From: Porphyra umbilicalis
Lineage: Eukaryota > Rhodophyta > Bangiophyceae > Bangiales > Bangiaceae
Direction: 5' to 3'
Length of the DNA: 64,000 nt
Assembly: GCA_002049455.2 (NCBI GenBank)
Contig: KV918766.1
Location: 372,001-436,000, forward strand
The position numbers and the translations under genes are program-made. The notes under the pieces were generated by a model. It had not been told where the DNA came from, did no database searches, and saw only the letters and a list, made by a program, of their open reading frames with translations. Of the stretch, positions 24,046 through 34,749 are shown one piece after another (position 1 is the first letter of the stretch; every line of letters starts with the position of its first letter).

Positions 24046-24866
24046 CCGTCACGAGCCAGTTCGTAACAAATGTGCCAGTTCGTGACAAATTGGGATTGTG
24101 TGGAAAATCAACAGTGTTTATTCAGAAGATCGGGTTCGGCAATGTCAGAATAGGGGGTGTAACGCCGATGTTCCAGCTTTTCTGAAAAAAACAAAAAGAG
24201 GCAGGCAAACATGATGCACACCATTGAACGCGCCAACTCGTCAGCTCGCCTTCGGTGTGAAGCGCGCCCAAAAGACAGCAAGTAGAACCGAGCAGCACGC
24301 CGAGAGAGAAAAAAGGGCGCACTCTCGGAAATCATTTTGATGCGTAAGTACATGGTCTGATGACACCGTGGGCGCACATTCTGGTGACTCTGCTGCATGT
24401 CCTCTTGCAGATGCCCGCGTCTTCTTCCCCCCGACCGTCCCCATCCGGTTTGGTACCTCTCGGAGCCATGTGCCCCACACTGAGCGCACTTGCCACCCTT
24501 TCACAGACTGAGAACACCACTGCCCCCACCCCCCCCCTCTGAGTGTCGCGCAATGGCGCCACGGCGGCCGCCTGCCACAGCGGCTGGTGATGCTGCCAGT
24601 CACCAGGCCAGGCTTACGGGCCTGCGTCTCGTGCGCAGCGGGGAGCTGACTACCAAGTCCTTTGGCGAGCGCTTTGGACTCTCCTATGCCCAGACGCGCC
24701 GCTTCGTTATTCGTGGAGGCGCCCTGCGCAGGCCCGGCCCGTCATCCTTCTTCTCCTCGGACGAGGAGGACCTCTTGGCCAAGTATCTTGTCGTCAATGC
24801 GACGATCGGTCGTGGGCTGTCCCAAGACGCGCTCTCTCGAGTGTGTGCCTCCTACCTCGCAGAGCT
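24046..24866 (+). repeat. Left arm of the long terminal inverted repeat
   Basis: This arm contains the presumed promoter/5' leader and about the first 105 codons of the transposase (24553-24866). Similarity to the right arm stops at ...GCAGAGCT (24866). Confidence 0.85.
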
Positions 24867-26016
24867 CTCGTCGGAGCGGCAGGCCGCTGCACGGGCCCAG
24901 TCGAACGGTTCGCTGTCGCCTGGGCGTAGCTGGGTGACTGGCTTTTGGAGCCGCCTCCACGGGCTGAGGCGGTACCCGGTCGGCACGCTGGAGGAGGGTC
25001 GCGCCCGCAACTCGAGACCCAATGTGGTGTCGCGCTGGTACGCCCTTCTGACGCTGCTGTACCGAGATCACGCCATCACCTCCGCCCGTCAAGTCTGGAA
25101 CATGGACGAGACTCACGTGCACGCCCGGACGTCTGCGGTGGAGGGTCGTGGCCGAATTATTGGCTGTGTCGGTCTACGAAAACCCGATGTTGTCCTGCCG
25201 TCGTTTGCTTCGGGAGCGGGCGCGTGCACGGCGGCGTTTTGCGTGTCGGCGGCGGGTGTTGTGGGGCCTCACTTTGTGGTTGTCGACGGGCAGGCGAGCG
25301 GTCACGCATTTGTGACCACGACTGACAGGGACGGCGGGAAGCAGGAAAAGGCTCTTGCCGCCTTCCTCAACGACGGCGCGATTGTGCGGCGCCGGTCTCC
25401 TCCAGGCTACAATAAAGAGGTTTTTGACGTTTGGGCTCAGCAGTTTGCCTCCTTTGCCCTCTCCTACTACCCAGGCGAGGCCAAGATTTTTTCGCTCGAC
25501 GGAGCCAATGTGCACCTGTCCTCCGCGGTTCTGCGGACCCTGCTGCGCGCCAACGTGCACGTGATCGCAGAGCCGTCCAAGATATCCCATATCTTGCAGG
25601 CGCTGGATGGTTCGAGCGCGTTTGGCCGATACCAGCCCAAGGTGCGGTCGCGTGTCTGTGAGGCCGCTTTCGAGTGCAGGGACGCCGGGCGGCAGTTAAA
25701 CACACCAGAACTAATGCGCTGTATCTCGGCGACGGCGACTGACGACCTGACGGAGGAGTCGCTGCGGACCGCCTTCCGACGCGTGGGGATGTGGCCCCTG
25801 GACCCTACGGTGGTGTCGGATGAGGAACTAAGCAAGGGCGCGGACGCTCCAGTCGCGGGTACCGACCTCAAGATGCTGACGCGGCGCCTGATTCCTGTCG
25901 TGCGAAACGACATGTCGTGTACACGGGTGGTCGCTGCGGCGACAGCTCTGCGAGGTAGGAGGCACACACTCGAGAGAGCGCGTCTTGGGACAGCCCACGA
26001 CCGATCGTCGCATTGA
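24553..26016 (+). CDS. Pogo/Tigger-like DDE transposase
   Basis: About 487 residues from the ATG at 24553 (CGCAATGG). The N-terminus carries a helix-turn-helix-like stretch (TTKSFGERFGLSYAQTRRFV) and a CENP-B-type segment (FFSSDEEDLLAKYLVVNATI, SWVTGFWSRLHGLRR). The DDE_1 catalytic core shows VWNMDETHVH (first Asp), FSLDGANVHL (second Asp) and ILQALDGSSAFGRYQPK (third Asp), with spacing typical of the family. The C-terminal YPVG and LRTAFRRVGMWPLDP parts match the family's tail (usual form: CW.K.GF.P). The frame is open throughout, so activity is plausible. The last about 25 codons run into the right inverted arm and are antisense to the gene's own 5' part; the original C-terminus was probably replaced when the arm formed. 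An upstream in-frame ATG at 24490 is less likely because it precedes the variable C tract. Confidence 0.85.
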   Translation: MAPRRPPATAAGDAASHQARLTGLRLVRSGELTTKSFGERFGLSYAQTRRFVIRGGALRRPGPSSFFSSDEEDLLAKYLVVNATIGRGLSQDALSRVCASYLAELSSERQAAARAQSNGSLSPGRSWVTGFWSRLHGLRRYPVGTLEEGRARNSRPNVVSRWYALLTLLYRDHAITSARQVWNMDETHVHARTSAVEGRGRIIGCVGLRKPDVVLPSFASGAGACTAAFCVSAAGVVGPHFVVVDGQASGHAFVTTTDRDGGKQEKALAAFLNDGAIVRRRSPPGYNKEVFDVWAQQFASFALSYYPGEAKIFSLDGANVHLSSAVLRTLLRANVHVIAEPSKISHILQALDGSSAFGRYQPKVRSRVCEAAFECRDAGRQLNTPELMRCISATATDDLTEESLRTAFRRVGMWPLDPTVVSDEELSKGADAPVAGTDLKMLTRRLIPVVRNDMSCTRVVAAATALRGRRHTLERARLGTAHDRSSH

Positions 26017-26763
26017 CGACAAGATACTTGGCCAAGAGGTCCTCCTCGTCCGAGGAGAAGAAGGATGACGGGCCGGGCCTGCGCAGGGCGCCTCCACGAA
26101 TAACGAAGCGGCGCGTCTGGGCATAGGAGAGTCCAAAGCGCTCGCCAAAGGACTTGGTAGTCAGCTCCCCGCTGCGCACGAGACGCAGGCCCGTAAGCCT
26201 GGCCTGGTGACTGGCAGCATCACCAGCCGCTGTGGCAGGCGGCCGCCGTGGCGCCATTGCGCGACACTCAGAGGGGGGGGTGGGGGCAGTGGTGTTCTCA
26301 GTCTGTGAAAGGGTGGCAAGTGCGCTCAGTGTGGGGCACATGGCTCCGAGAGGTACCAAACCGGATGGGGACGGTCGGGGGGAAGAAGACGCGGGCATCT
26401 GCAAGAGGACATGCAGCAGAGTCACCAGAATGTGCGCCCACGGTGTCATCAGACCATGTACTTACGCATCAAAATGATTTCCGAGAGTGCGCCCTTTTTT
26501 CTCTCTCGGCGTGCTGCTCGGTTCTACTTGCTGTCTTTTGGGCGCGCTTCACACCGAAGGCGAGCTGACGAGTTGGCGCGTTCAATGGTGTGCATCATGT
26601 TTGCCTGCCTCTTTTTGTTTTTTTCAGAAAAGCTGGAACATCGGCGTTACACCCCCTATTCTGACATTGCCGAACCCGATCTTCTGAATAAACACTGTTG
26701 ATTTTCCACACAATCCCAATTTGTCACGAACTGGCACATTTGTCACGAACTGGCACATGACGG
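25944..26763 (-). repeat. Right arm of the long terminal inverted repeat
   Basis: Inverted copy of 24046-24866. It includes an antisense copy of the transposase N-terminal coding part, and the transposase stop codon (26014-26016) lies inside it. Read on the minus strand from 26181 it again begins MAPRRPPATAAGDAASHQAR. Confidence 0.85.
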
Positions 26764-26986
26764 ATACAGATGTTCTTACACGGTCGTCATTTGGAAGCGC
26801 CGTCGCGCCCCAGGGTCCGATTTTCCAACAGCGTCACACCCACGGTGCGTCCGAAAGCCGTGTGGACGCGTGCCCGTCCGTGCACACAGGTGCCCGTGCG
26901 AACACTTGCCCATTTGGCCATGTACCCACAGCACTCGCCGGCACACAGCGCACGACCAGCACGGCCCACGCCCCGTACGGTGCATG

Positions 26987-27112
26987 CGCCACACCGCCGG
27001 CGCTTCACACCACCGGCGCTTCACACCGCCGGCGCCCCACACCGCCGGCGCCCCACACCGCCGGCGCCCCACACCGCCGGCGCGCCACACCGCCGGCACG
27101 CCACACCGCCCA
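26987..27112. repeat. 16-bp GC-rich minisatellite, about 8 units
   Basis: Tandem units of the type CGCCCCACACCGCCGG repeated about eight times. The first two units carry TT in place of CC, and the last units are degenerate (cgcgccac, cacgccac). A longer frame across it (26721-27281) is only a translation of the repeat. Confidence 0.85.
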
Positions 27113-28229
27113 CGGGTATGCACGCCCGCGCTGCCTCCGGTGCGTCTATCTACGCGTGTGCACTGTGTTTTTCGCCACCTGTGCGCCCATGCGCCGGTTT
27201 ACGTCACACCGGCAAGCCCTTTCTGGGGCGCGTCCAAGGCGCACTGAGCCCGCACCTCCCCTTGGGTGCGGTTTCCTTTGATGCGACCGTCGTGCTCCCG
27301 TTGTGCTGCTTCTTTTGGTTGCCGTGCCACGAAACTGCCGTTGCTCCTTGATTTCGTGTTTTGTTCTGCGACTCAGCGTCTGTTCCCAAGCAGTTGCCTC
27401 CTTTGTCCAGCCTCATGAGGTCGTAGCACCAGCCTGCTGCGCCTGCATTCACAACTGTCTTCTGCATGCGGTGCTGCACGTCCACGCGTTTTGTTTGCGG
27501 TCATTTCTGCTATGCACCATTGATGAAAGAGACACGGGTGTTGTGGCTGTTTTCCTTTCGGATGTCTGTCGTCTCAACACCCGGCCTGTCGTGCTCTTCC
27601 GTAAACATGCGTCTGTTTCATGTCTCACCCTTTCTTGGTCCTCCTTGCACCACATATGACCCACTTCGCCAACCACCCGTCGCGCTCACGGTAGACTGGC
27701 ACCCCCCCCCCCTGTTTGCGATATCATTCTCGTCCCCTCACCGCCATCCGACTCGCCTGCGTGGCACCATGCGACTCGCTCTGTCACCACACGCTGTGCT
27801 CCCGATGGTAAGCCGTGCCGACCGTGACGCGCACTGTTCTCGGCGGTGCGGCAGCGGGGAGTGCGGCTGCCAATTCTTTTCGTTGTGACCTCCATGCCAG
27901 TTGCCGGTTTTTCTTTTTCCTTTTTGTCTTTTTCAGAACTCTGTTGGAAAACGTACAGGCAAGCATGACCAAGAAATAAACGAAGCTGCCCTTGTTAATG
28001 AATGCACCGAGCTTGGGCCACCTGTCGGCGGCGTCAAGGGTTGGCGGCGTGGCATCCATGGTCGGTGCGGCGGGCTGCTGGGGGTATGTGGCGGCGTCGT
28101 CGGCGGCGGCGATGATGTCTGCGTTGCGTCGCGACTCGGCGCGGTGCTGTGGCGTGGGGACTGCACCCCTGTATAGGCAACCTCGGCGGACGTTGGCTGC
28201 TCGAGACAAGCCTGGGTGGGGCAGGGCGG
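27113..28229. other. Intergenic, nothing recognised
   Basis: About 1.1 kb with short ORFs and no family motif. A C tract lies at 27700-27710. The right end merges into the degenerate GC-rich repeats. Confidence 0.35.
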
Positions 28230-29080
28230 GGGTACCTAAGCCGCCCTCTTGGACGCGGTGCTTGTCATCGGCTCTGTTAACGACGCCTGCGCGGGTCTGT
28301 GGGTGGGGCTCCGGGCCACCGCGTCGACGCCGGCGGTGTTCGTCTCCTGTACGGACGACGCCTGCATGGGGCCGGGGGTGATGATCTGGACCGCCGTGTC
28401 GGCGGAAGAGCTGATCACCGTCTATGTGAGCATGGCCTGCGCGGAGCTGGAGGGTGAGGGCTGCGTCGCCCGGTCAGAGGTGGTGCTCGTGGAAGCCTCT
28501 GTGATTGACGCCCGCGGGGGGGTAGACGTCTGCACGGCGCTGAGGGTGAGGGTTTGGGCCGCCGTGTCGTCGGCAGAGCTGGTCGTCGGCTCTGTTCATA
28601 AGACCTGCGTGAAGCTTGGGAGGCTGCGCCGCCATGTGGGCAGTTGTGTGTGTCGTTGGCTGTGCGGGAACAGCCTGTGTGGGGCCTCGGTGTGCGGGTT
28701 TCGTCTCCTTGCCGGCGGCGGTGCTTGTCGTCAGCTGTGCGTCCGACGCCCCAGGCGGCACGGCGTGGAAGCTCAAGGACTGGCCCATGTGTCGACCTTG
28801 TCGGTGGTGTTCGTCTGCGCGCGGGAGGACTGCACGGCGGTGCGGGGTCGGTGTCGGCTGCCATGTCAGCGGTGGTGCTCGTTGACGGCGTCTCGTCAAT
28901 TGAATGCATGTCATTGCGAAGTGGGGAACGGGGCCCCGAGTTGGCGTTGTCGAGGGTCTTTAGCCGGGCCCGCATCGACTGCACGGCGACAATGTGGTGG
29001 TCTAAGCCACTGTGTCAGCGACGTCGGGGTTGTCAGTGTGACGCACAAGGACTGCGTGGCGATGTTAGTGGGTCTTTTTC
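28230..29080. repeat. Degenerate tandem repeats, roughly 70-95 bp units
   Basis: Recurring phrases such as 'gtcgtcggctctgtt', 'gacgcctgc', 'tgggccgccgtgtcg' and 'cggtggtgctcgt' return at irregular 70-95-base spacing, about eight to ten times (for example 28257, 28340, 28411, 28480, 28570, 28715, 28800, 28870). The long open frame on the plus strand (28249-29127) and its minus-strand shadow follow from this composition. Origin unknown; it could be subterminal repeats of a larger element. Confidence 0.55.
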
Positions 29081-30316
29081 TCCCTCGTCATCAGTGTCTT
29101 GGCCTGCCGTATGCGTTCATGCCTTAGACTTTGTGAAGGCAAAGGGGTTATACGTGGCTGTTGTGCCAAACACGTCCTGTGGTGTGGGCGTCGCGCACAA
29201 GATGTCCAGACCGGTGCGTGGGGACATTCTAGGTCGCTCCATGCTCGCAAATGCCAACCTATTGTGGCGTCCCCCGGATAGCACGGCCACGGTGGAAAGG
29301 CACGCAGCAGCCCTCTTGGCGGTGGCGGCAGCCGGCGGCGTTTCACCCATGTGCCATGCGGTCATGAGTAGCTAGCAGATGAGCTTTGTGTTGTGTTGAA
29401 GGCAGCAGGTGTCAGAGTCTCGGCGATAAACAGAGCGGCAGTGGCCGAGAGGAACTCGCTCAATAAGGTGATGGCGCCGGCGGTCTGTCGGGCTCGTCCA
29501 AGTGCTGCACGAGTGTCTGGGGGGGTGTAAATCCTAAGGTGCTGCAGCCGAGGCTGCGGCGAGGCCGCCAAGGCCTGTACAGTGGTCAGACCTGGGCGCT
29601 TCGCCGCGTGTTCTTCTACGGCGGTGCACACCAGGGTGGCGCAAATGAGCGGTGAATGTAGGGATGTTCTGTTTCCACGAATTCACAGCCGTGGTGAACG
29701 TCGTTGTCGTGATCCTTTGCTTCCTGTAGATTCGATGCGGGTCGTCCGCCGTCGCCTTCATGACGACAGGCATCGTCTGATGACGACAATGGAGAGAAAT
29801 TCATAGATCCATAGGTTGCTGCTGTCCAGGCGGTGAAGTCTACGGTCGGCATCAAAGCTCAAGATGACAGCTAGTTGGTACGAGAGGAAGGCTCGGCTGC
29901 AGAGTACACACTGCTCGTGTGTCCGCGTGCTCTGGCGGCCGCCACACCAGCTGCATGTCAAGCACAGCCAGGAAAGCGGACTATTTCAGGACGTCTTGCG
30001 GACCGCCTTGCTGATCGATGCGACGACTGTCGCGCTCTGGGGCACGCTCTGCTAGCCCCCGCCGCTGTATATGAAAGACGCTGGTGTTGTCCCTGCGCCG
30101 CGGTTCACATCACGGCCTCTCACACTGAAATGTTTGCGGCGCTGGCAGCGACACCAGCGAAAGGGGGGGCTCCACCTCTCTCAGCTGTAGCAATCGACAG
30201 GTGATCGCTGACGGCCCCGCCTCTGTTCCTCTCGTCGCTTCCCAAACAACAGCAATACAACACAAACTAATAGAAAAGAGGACAATGGACCCAAACCGAC
30301 CCGGCCAAAACGGTTC
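29081..30316. other. Intergenic, nothing recognised
   Basis: About 1.2 kb between the degenerate repeats and the 3' end of the hAT remnant. ORFs are short and motif-free. It likely includes the terminal non-coding part of the hAT element; I could not match its ends. Confidence 0.35.
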
Positions 30317-32670
30317 TCACTCCTCCTCATCGGTGAACACCAAAAAGGTTTCACTGTCGTTCGATATCGAATCACCGGACAACTCCGCACTCAGCGGCAT
30401 GTCAACCAAAATCGGGCGCATGTCGGCTCTTGCGCTAAATCGCGCCGCCTGGGTCAGCACCAGAATGGATGACAGGTCGGAGGGAACAAGGCGCGCGTTG
30501 AAGCGTATCAGGTGATGCATCTTCACATGCGCCGACAGCAGTGTTGAGCGGTCCTTCCGCAACACCATTCCGGCCACGAAAAAGTCCCTTTCCGACGCCG
30601 CCGACGAATCAGACGCCCCAAGCAGCGCGCATGCGACACATCGCACCAGAGGGTATTCATCCCCGCGTAAAGACCAGCAGTTCAGGGCACCGGTGACGTC
30701 CTTGGACACGTGCGTCGACAAAAAGCGCTCGAGTTATTTCAGGACAAGGTCTGCCACCGTGTCCTTTGCGGCACCTCGGCTATCCTCCGTGTCTCAATCA
30801 ACCAAGGTAGTCCGACACTTCTTTTGCTCCTACTCCAGCTCCCCTTCGCGCAAAGGCACGCTCGCGCGCTGGTCCATGAGGTGCACCGCAGTCGCCATGA
30901 CCGCCGCCGGGGCGCGGCTTGTTGGATCGTCTTGACCAACGCGACAGGCCGTCTTGCGCATCATGGCGGCGCCATCCGGCGTGCCTAGAGTGGCCGCCAG
31001 AACAGCGTCGTTGGCCAGCCAGTTCTTGGTGTCGTTGACAGCGCTGAAGAAGCGGCTGTCCAGCTCATCTCGGATAATGGCGATCAAGGAGGCGGCTCCA
31101 TCGCGCAGACCTTCGATGCCACGTGGAGACTTGGCCGGTACGTCCTTGTGCTTGTTGAGCCGGTTTTCGAGCTCCATCACGTCCGTCTTGCAGCCGTCTC
31201 GAGCAAGAAACTCGAGGATAGCGCCCCGCCCCACAGCTTCAGGTTTGTCGTACGCCCGTGGGCTCGGGAATTGCTACAGCCGCATGGTGCGGCGCAGCTT
31301 GCAGACCAGCTCGAAAGCGTCAGCTACGGTGGAGGATGAGCTCTGGACGGCGATGCAAGCCTCGTAGGCAGGCTGCAGCACGCTAATGAGATGCCGCACC
31401 TGCACCACATCGTCTCGTCCCAGCTATTGCCGCTGCTGCCCAGGTGTGAAGTCAGGCAGCTCCCCAAGCTCAATGAGCCGCGGCATAAGCGTGAAAAGTC
31501 GAACCAGCGCCAGATGAGTTGAGCCCCACCCTCGCAGTGACTCGGTGAGAAGTTTGCGTGGTTCTTCGTCACAGGGAAACGGTACAGAGTTCAGCACGCC
31601 GACGCTGGCCGTCGACTTGTGCAAGTGATTGGCAATCTTGCGTCCTCGAGTGAGCAGGTCCGTAGCAGCCGGATTTCTGCTTGGAGCCCGTGCCGCCGAT
31701 GAGGAAGATGGCCCGTTCCTGCGCGCTGCCGTCACCGCGGCCGTCTCGCCTCTTGCCCCGAGCGATGCCTTGACTGCCAGGTGCATTGTGTGCGCCGCGT
31801 ATGGTATCCACCGCGGCCACAGCTCTTAGAGCGCCTTCTTCACGTTCGACCCCGAGCCCGACGTCGAGTAGCAGATGTCGCTGTCCCGCACGCCGAAGCG
31901 ATTTAAGAACCGCTGCGTCCACGCCTTGATGTTGATGTGGTCGCGCCGCCCCGAAAACGGGGCCACGTTGAGGTGGAACTCGGTCATGGAAAAGTCGTCG
32001 AGGTCGACACACCGCAGCACCAGGGATCCGTAGGAGCCAGTGCCATGGCGTTCCGTCAATAATTCAGTGACGAGGTGGAAGAAAGGAAGGTCACGGTAAC
32101 ATCGTTGCAAGCGACTAACCTCTGCCCGCAGTCCACCGGTGAGGTAGACACAGAGATCCAGCAGCACGTCGCGGACGGTGATGCCGGATGGTGGATCATG
32201 CGGCACGCCAAGACCGCGCACGAATTCAATCAAGTATTCGTTTCCCGCCAGATCAAAGGGCGACAGCGTCTTCACCATGAGCAGGACGAAGCACAAGTGG
32301 TGTGGACGCGCTTGCACGGGCGACATCACGCGCGTTCGCCCCGACCGCAGGTACCCATCGATGGGCTCGTTCTCTCTGCTAGCGATCGCCTTGTTTGGAT
32401 GAGCCGTCTGGCTCCGGTAGACCACGACGGCGGCATGTCGACGCCGCTGCAGGTCTCCTGCCTGCGCCGAGGTGGCAAAGTTATCAAAGTGACGCCAGGA
32501 GTTGCTAGACTTTTCGCCTCGGAGAACGTAGGTTGCAGAGTGGCTGGAGAGAGCGCACACGCGGCACCGGACAGTAAAGTGACCCCTCTGGTCTTGCTCG
32601 TCGCCTTAGAAGGTATCGAAAATGTCTGCGTCGCGGTCTTGCGAGTTCCAGCTCTTTTCTCCGGCCTTGA
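30317..32670 (-). pseudogene. hAT-superfamily transposase killed by in-frame stops
   Basis: A full-length-looking hAT transposase on the minus strand, all in one reading frame. N-terminus: a BED-type zinc-finger region (FTVRCRVCALSSHSATY then SNSWRHFDNFATS). Then IASRENEPIDGYL, GVPHDPPSGITVRDVLLDL, DLDDFSMTEFHLN, ICYSTSGSGSNVKKAL (second catalytic region), YAAHTMHLAVKASLG, and KIANHLHKSTASVG. The C-terminal dimerisation domain is present: NCWSLRGDEYPLVRCVACA, SAASERDFFVAGMVL, HVKMHHLIRFNARLVP. About seven stops interrupt it (TAA near 32610, TAA at 31828, TAG at 31426, TAG near 31273, TAG at 30832, TGA near 30805, TAA near 30738) with no frameshift. Every stop could come from CAA, CAG or CGA by one C-to-T change. 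It is a plain DNA transposon, now dead. Confidence 0.85.
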
Positions 32671-33483
32671 GGACGTGCTACGCTTACCCGCCATGGTTGA
32701 TGCTTTCCGGGCAGTTCAGGTGCGGCCTGGGCGCGTAAGTGCCGACGACGCTCGCAAGGAAGTCGGCTGAGGCCCGTGATCGCAACAAAGGGGGGTCGTC
32801 GACATCTTGCGATGCTGGTGGCGTCAGCTGCTGCTGGACGAGCACTCCAGCAGGATGAAGAGGAGCAACAGCGTCCTCAGACGCCAACGAGACGCTGGCA
32901 CGGCCACCACCAGCGCTCATGACGCAAGGCTGCCGGACTCTACGGCGGGTGTTGGAGGTACAATAGAGGAGGCGAGGTGAAAGAGACGCTCACGGATGGT
33001 GGCCGTCAGGTGTTGGGTGGTTGTGAGTCGAGCCATACCCTCCAGACTCTGGCACCAGTCTTGAACCGAATCGAATCGGCGTCGCTCATCAACGAAACGT
33101 TTCAAGCCCCTGACAGACGTGCCGGTTTCAGCTCTGCAGTCGTGTCCTTCGCTGGCACAGCCCGAGCGTGAGCTTCCATCTGTGGCTCAGAGAGGCACCG
33201 TGAGCCGGATACCGTGGGATACTCTAACTACATTCTGACCAGGATATACTCCGCCAGTAGGGCTCCGATCAGGACCAGTATATTCTTCGGCATGGACAAT
33301 GAGTGTGATAAGAATACACATCTCCCCTTCAGATTCAGGACGAATAAGAGTATACTGCGCGGATAAATCCAACTCAACTTTATCCATGAAAGCCCCGCGC
33401 CCGCCACAAAGGCGAGGAGGGCGCCCGCGCGGCAGCGTCGAGGCCGTCGGCGGTTCCGCCCGCCAGCGTTTATTGATTACTTC

Positions 33484-33536
33484 TTGGCGATTTCGTGGCG
33501 ACACCCACACAGCGTGTGTCGCCACGAAGTCGCCAA
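33484..33536. repeat. Hairpin palindrome, 21-bp arms
   Basis: The arms TTGGCGATTTCGTGGCGACAC (33484-33504) and its complement at 33516-33536 differ at one position and enclose an 11-base loop. Function unknown; it could be an abutting pair of transposon ends. Confidence 0.8.
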
Positions 33537-34659
33537 CGGGGGCTACTGCGAAGATGAGACAAACGCACCAGAGAAACACCTGGCCATGCAAAAACGCAGC
33601 CACGTTGCGCATTTGTTTGCTAACCAAAATTTAATGATCGACTTGAAATTTATTGTTCATCTTATGGGCGGTGCGAAATGCCCGGGGGCCATGCACATAC
33701 ATATTGCCGGGATGAGAGCAATTCTCAGCGCTTCGCTATCTCTGTGAGAAATAACGAAAGGCTGTCGTCGCTCCTGAGAACGCCTCTCAGCCTTCCTAGA
33801 TAACGATAGGATATGCACGTGCCACGTGCAAGCGATGTGAGCCACCAAATATCCACCCGACATCCGGCTTAACGTGGCACATCTCTTTTCGTTGGCGAAC
33901 CTTCTCTGTGAGACGGACACGGAAAGAGCCCCTCCAGCTGTATCAATACGGTCGCTTATTGGTCAATCTGCCTTGATGCAGGTGGGATGTTTTCCGGGTT
34001 CCTGACCGTCCGTTCCTACCTCGGAAGCGACATTTAGTCAATCTATTCATTGAATGGTGGTTGGTGGAGGGTCATGCCTCCCTGAATTCTGCGGGCGTCG
34101 CTCTGTCTTATTGTGTCCGGAATGGAATTACACTGACAACAGGTAGTGTGGCTTCGGCTGTTCTATGAATAGTGTTCGTCTGCAGGCTGTCCCCCCAGCT
34201 CGTGCAAACGAGCCTTCAGTGTGGTCGTCCTTTGCGAGGGCTAAGGCTGGGTGGAGTGTGTTTTTGCGGGTGTACGGGGGGGGTCTGCTGGTAGCGGTCG
34301 GGAAAGGCGGTTGTATCTTCTATGCAATCAAGGCCATGATGACGGCGATGACAGAAAGCGGTCATGTTACGTCTGGTTGGGGGGAGGGGGCGCTGGGGTA
34401 CCGCGGGCGACGATGAGGGGTGAGGAGGTAGTTCGAGCCGGATGGAAAGAGTCCTGGACCAAAGCGGTTTCTCAATCAGAAAGCCAGCAGGAAATGGGGA
34501 GTGGGAGCTGGGGGACTGACGACAAAGGCGTGGGAGGACGTGGGTCGCGCCTGACGGCTGCGACAAGGAAGCGGGTCACTGGCCAACGTAGCGACAAGCA
34601 CAGTGGACGTGCTTAAGAATCATTCAAGCACCTACAGTATCGGCTCACATTGGCATGTA

Positions 34660-34749
34660 TTGCTGTCTTCCCAATTTGGGCCGATCCCGTCGATGTCGAG
34701 AGGGCCTTCCTGACTTCGACCACATCGGCCAGAATTGGGAAGACAGCAA
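34660..34749. repeat. 90-bp foldback element
   Basis: The arms TTGCTGTCTTCCCAATT (34660-34676) and its complement (34733-34749) extend inward with mismatches through GGCCGAT. The same 17-mer occurs once more at 20054-20070 beside the 3' end of the hAT remnant, so it may be a shared terminal sequence. Confidence 0.7.

Larger units (their letters stand above)
24046..26763 (+). mobile_element. Pogo/Tigger-like DNA transposon with about 820-bp terminal inverted repeats, apparently whole
   Basis: A 2.7-kb element bounded by inverted repeats of about 820 bases (24046-24866 and 25944-26763). At least 290 bases of the arms encode identical translations on opposite strands, and I noted only a few differences, such as a 9-versus-8 C tract near 24530. 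The outermost bases read CCGTCACGAGCCAG on the left and the complement of CCGTCATGTGCCAG on the right, and a GTTCGTGACAAAT-type phrase is repeated just inside. No clear TA duplication was seen at the outer ends, so the boundary may be off by a few bases. The element encodes one transposase. The arms reach into its coding region, so the 5' part of the gene is present again, inverted, at the 3' side. Confidence 0.85.

Noticed and set aside
26987-27112. CRISPR-like array
   Set aside because: Units abut with a 16-bp period and no unique spacers, in a eukaryotic context: a minisatellite.
26721-27351. Pro/His-rich protein across the minisatellite
   Set aside because: Repeat translation only; open in all three frames.
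28249-29127. 292-codon Cys/Val-rich protein
   Set aside because: It is a translation of the degenerate tandem repeat and changes character with each unit.
11873-32670. Stop-codon reassignment to explain in-frame TAA/TAG/TGA
   Set aside because: All three stops occur inside dead frames, while intact genes (RPN8 ends TAA; UBC9, the C2H2 gene and the kinase end TGA) use stops normally and contain none internally.
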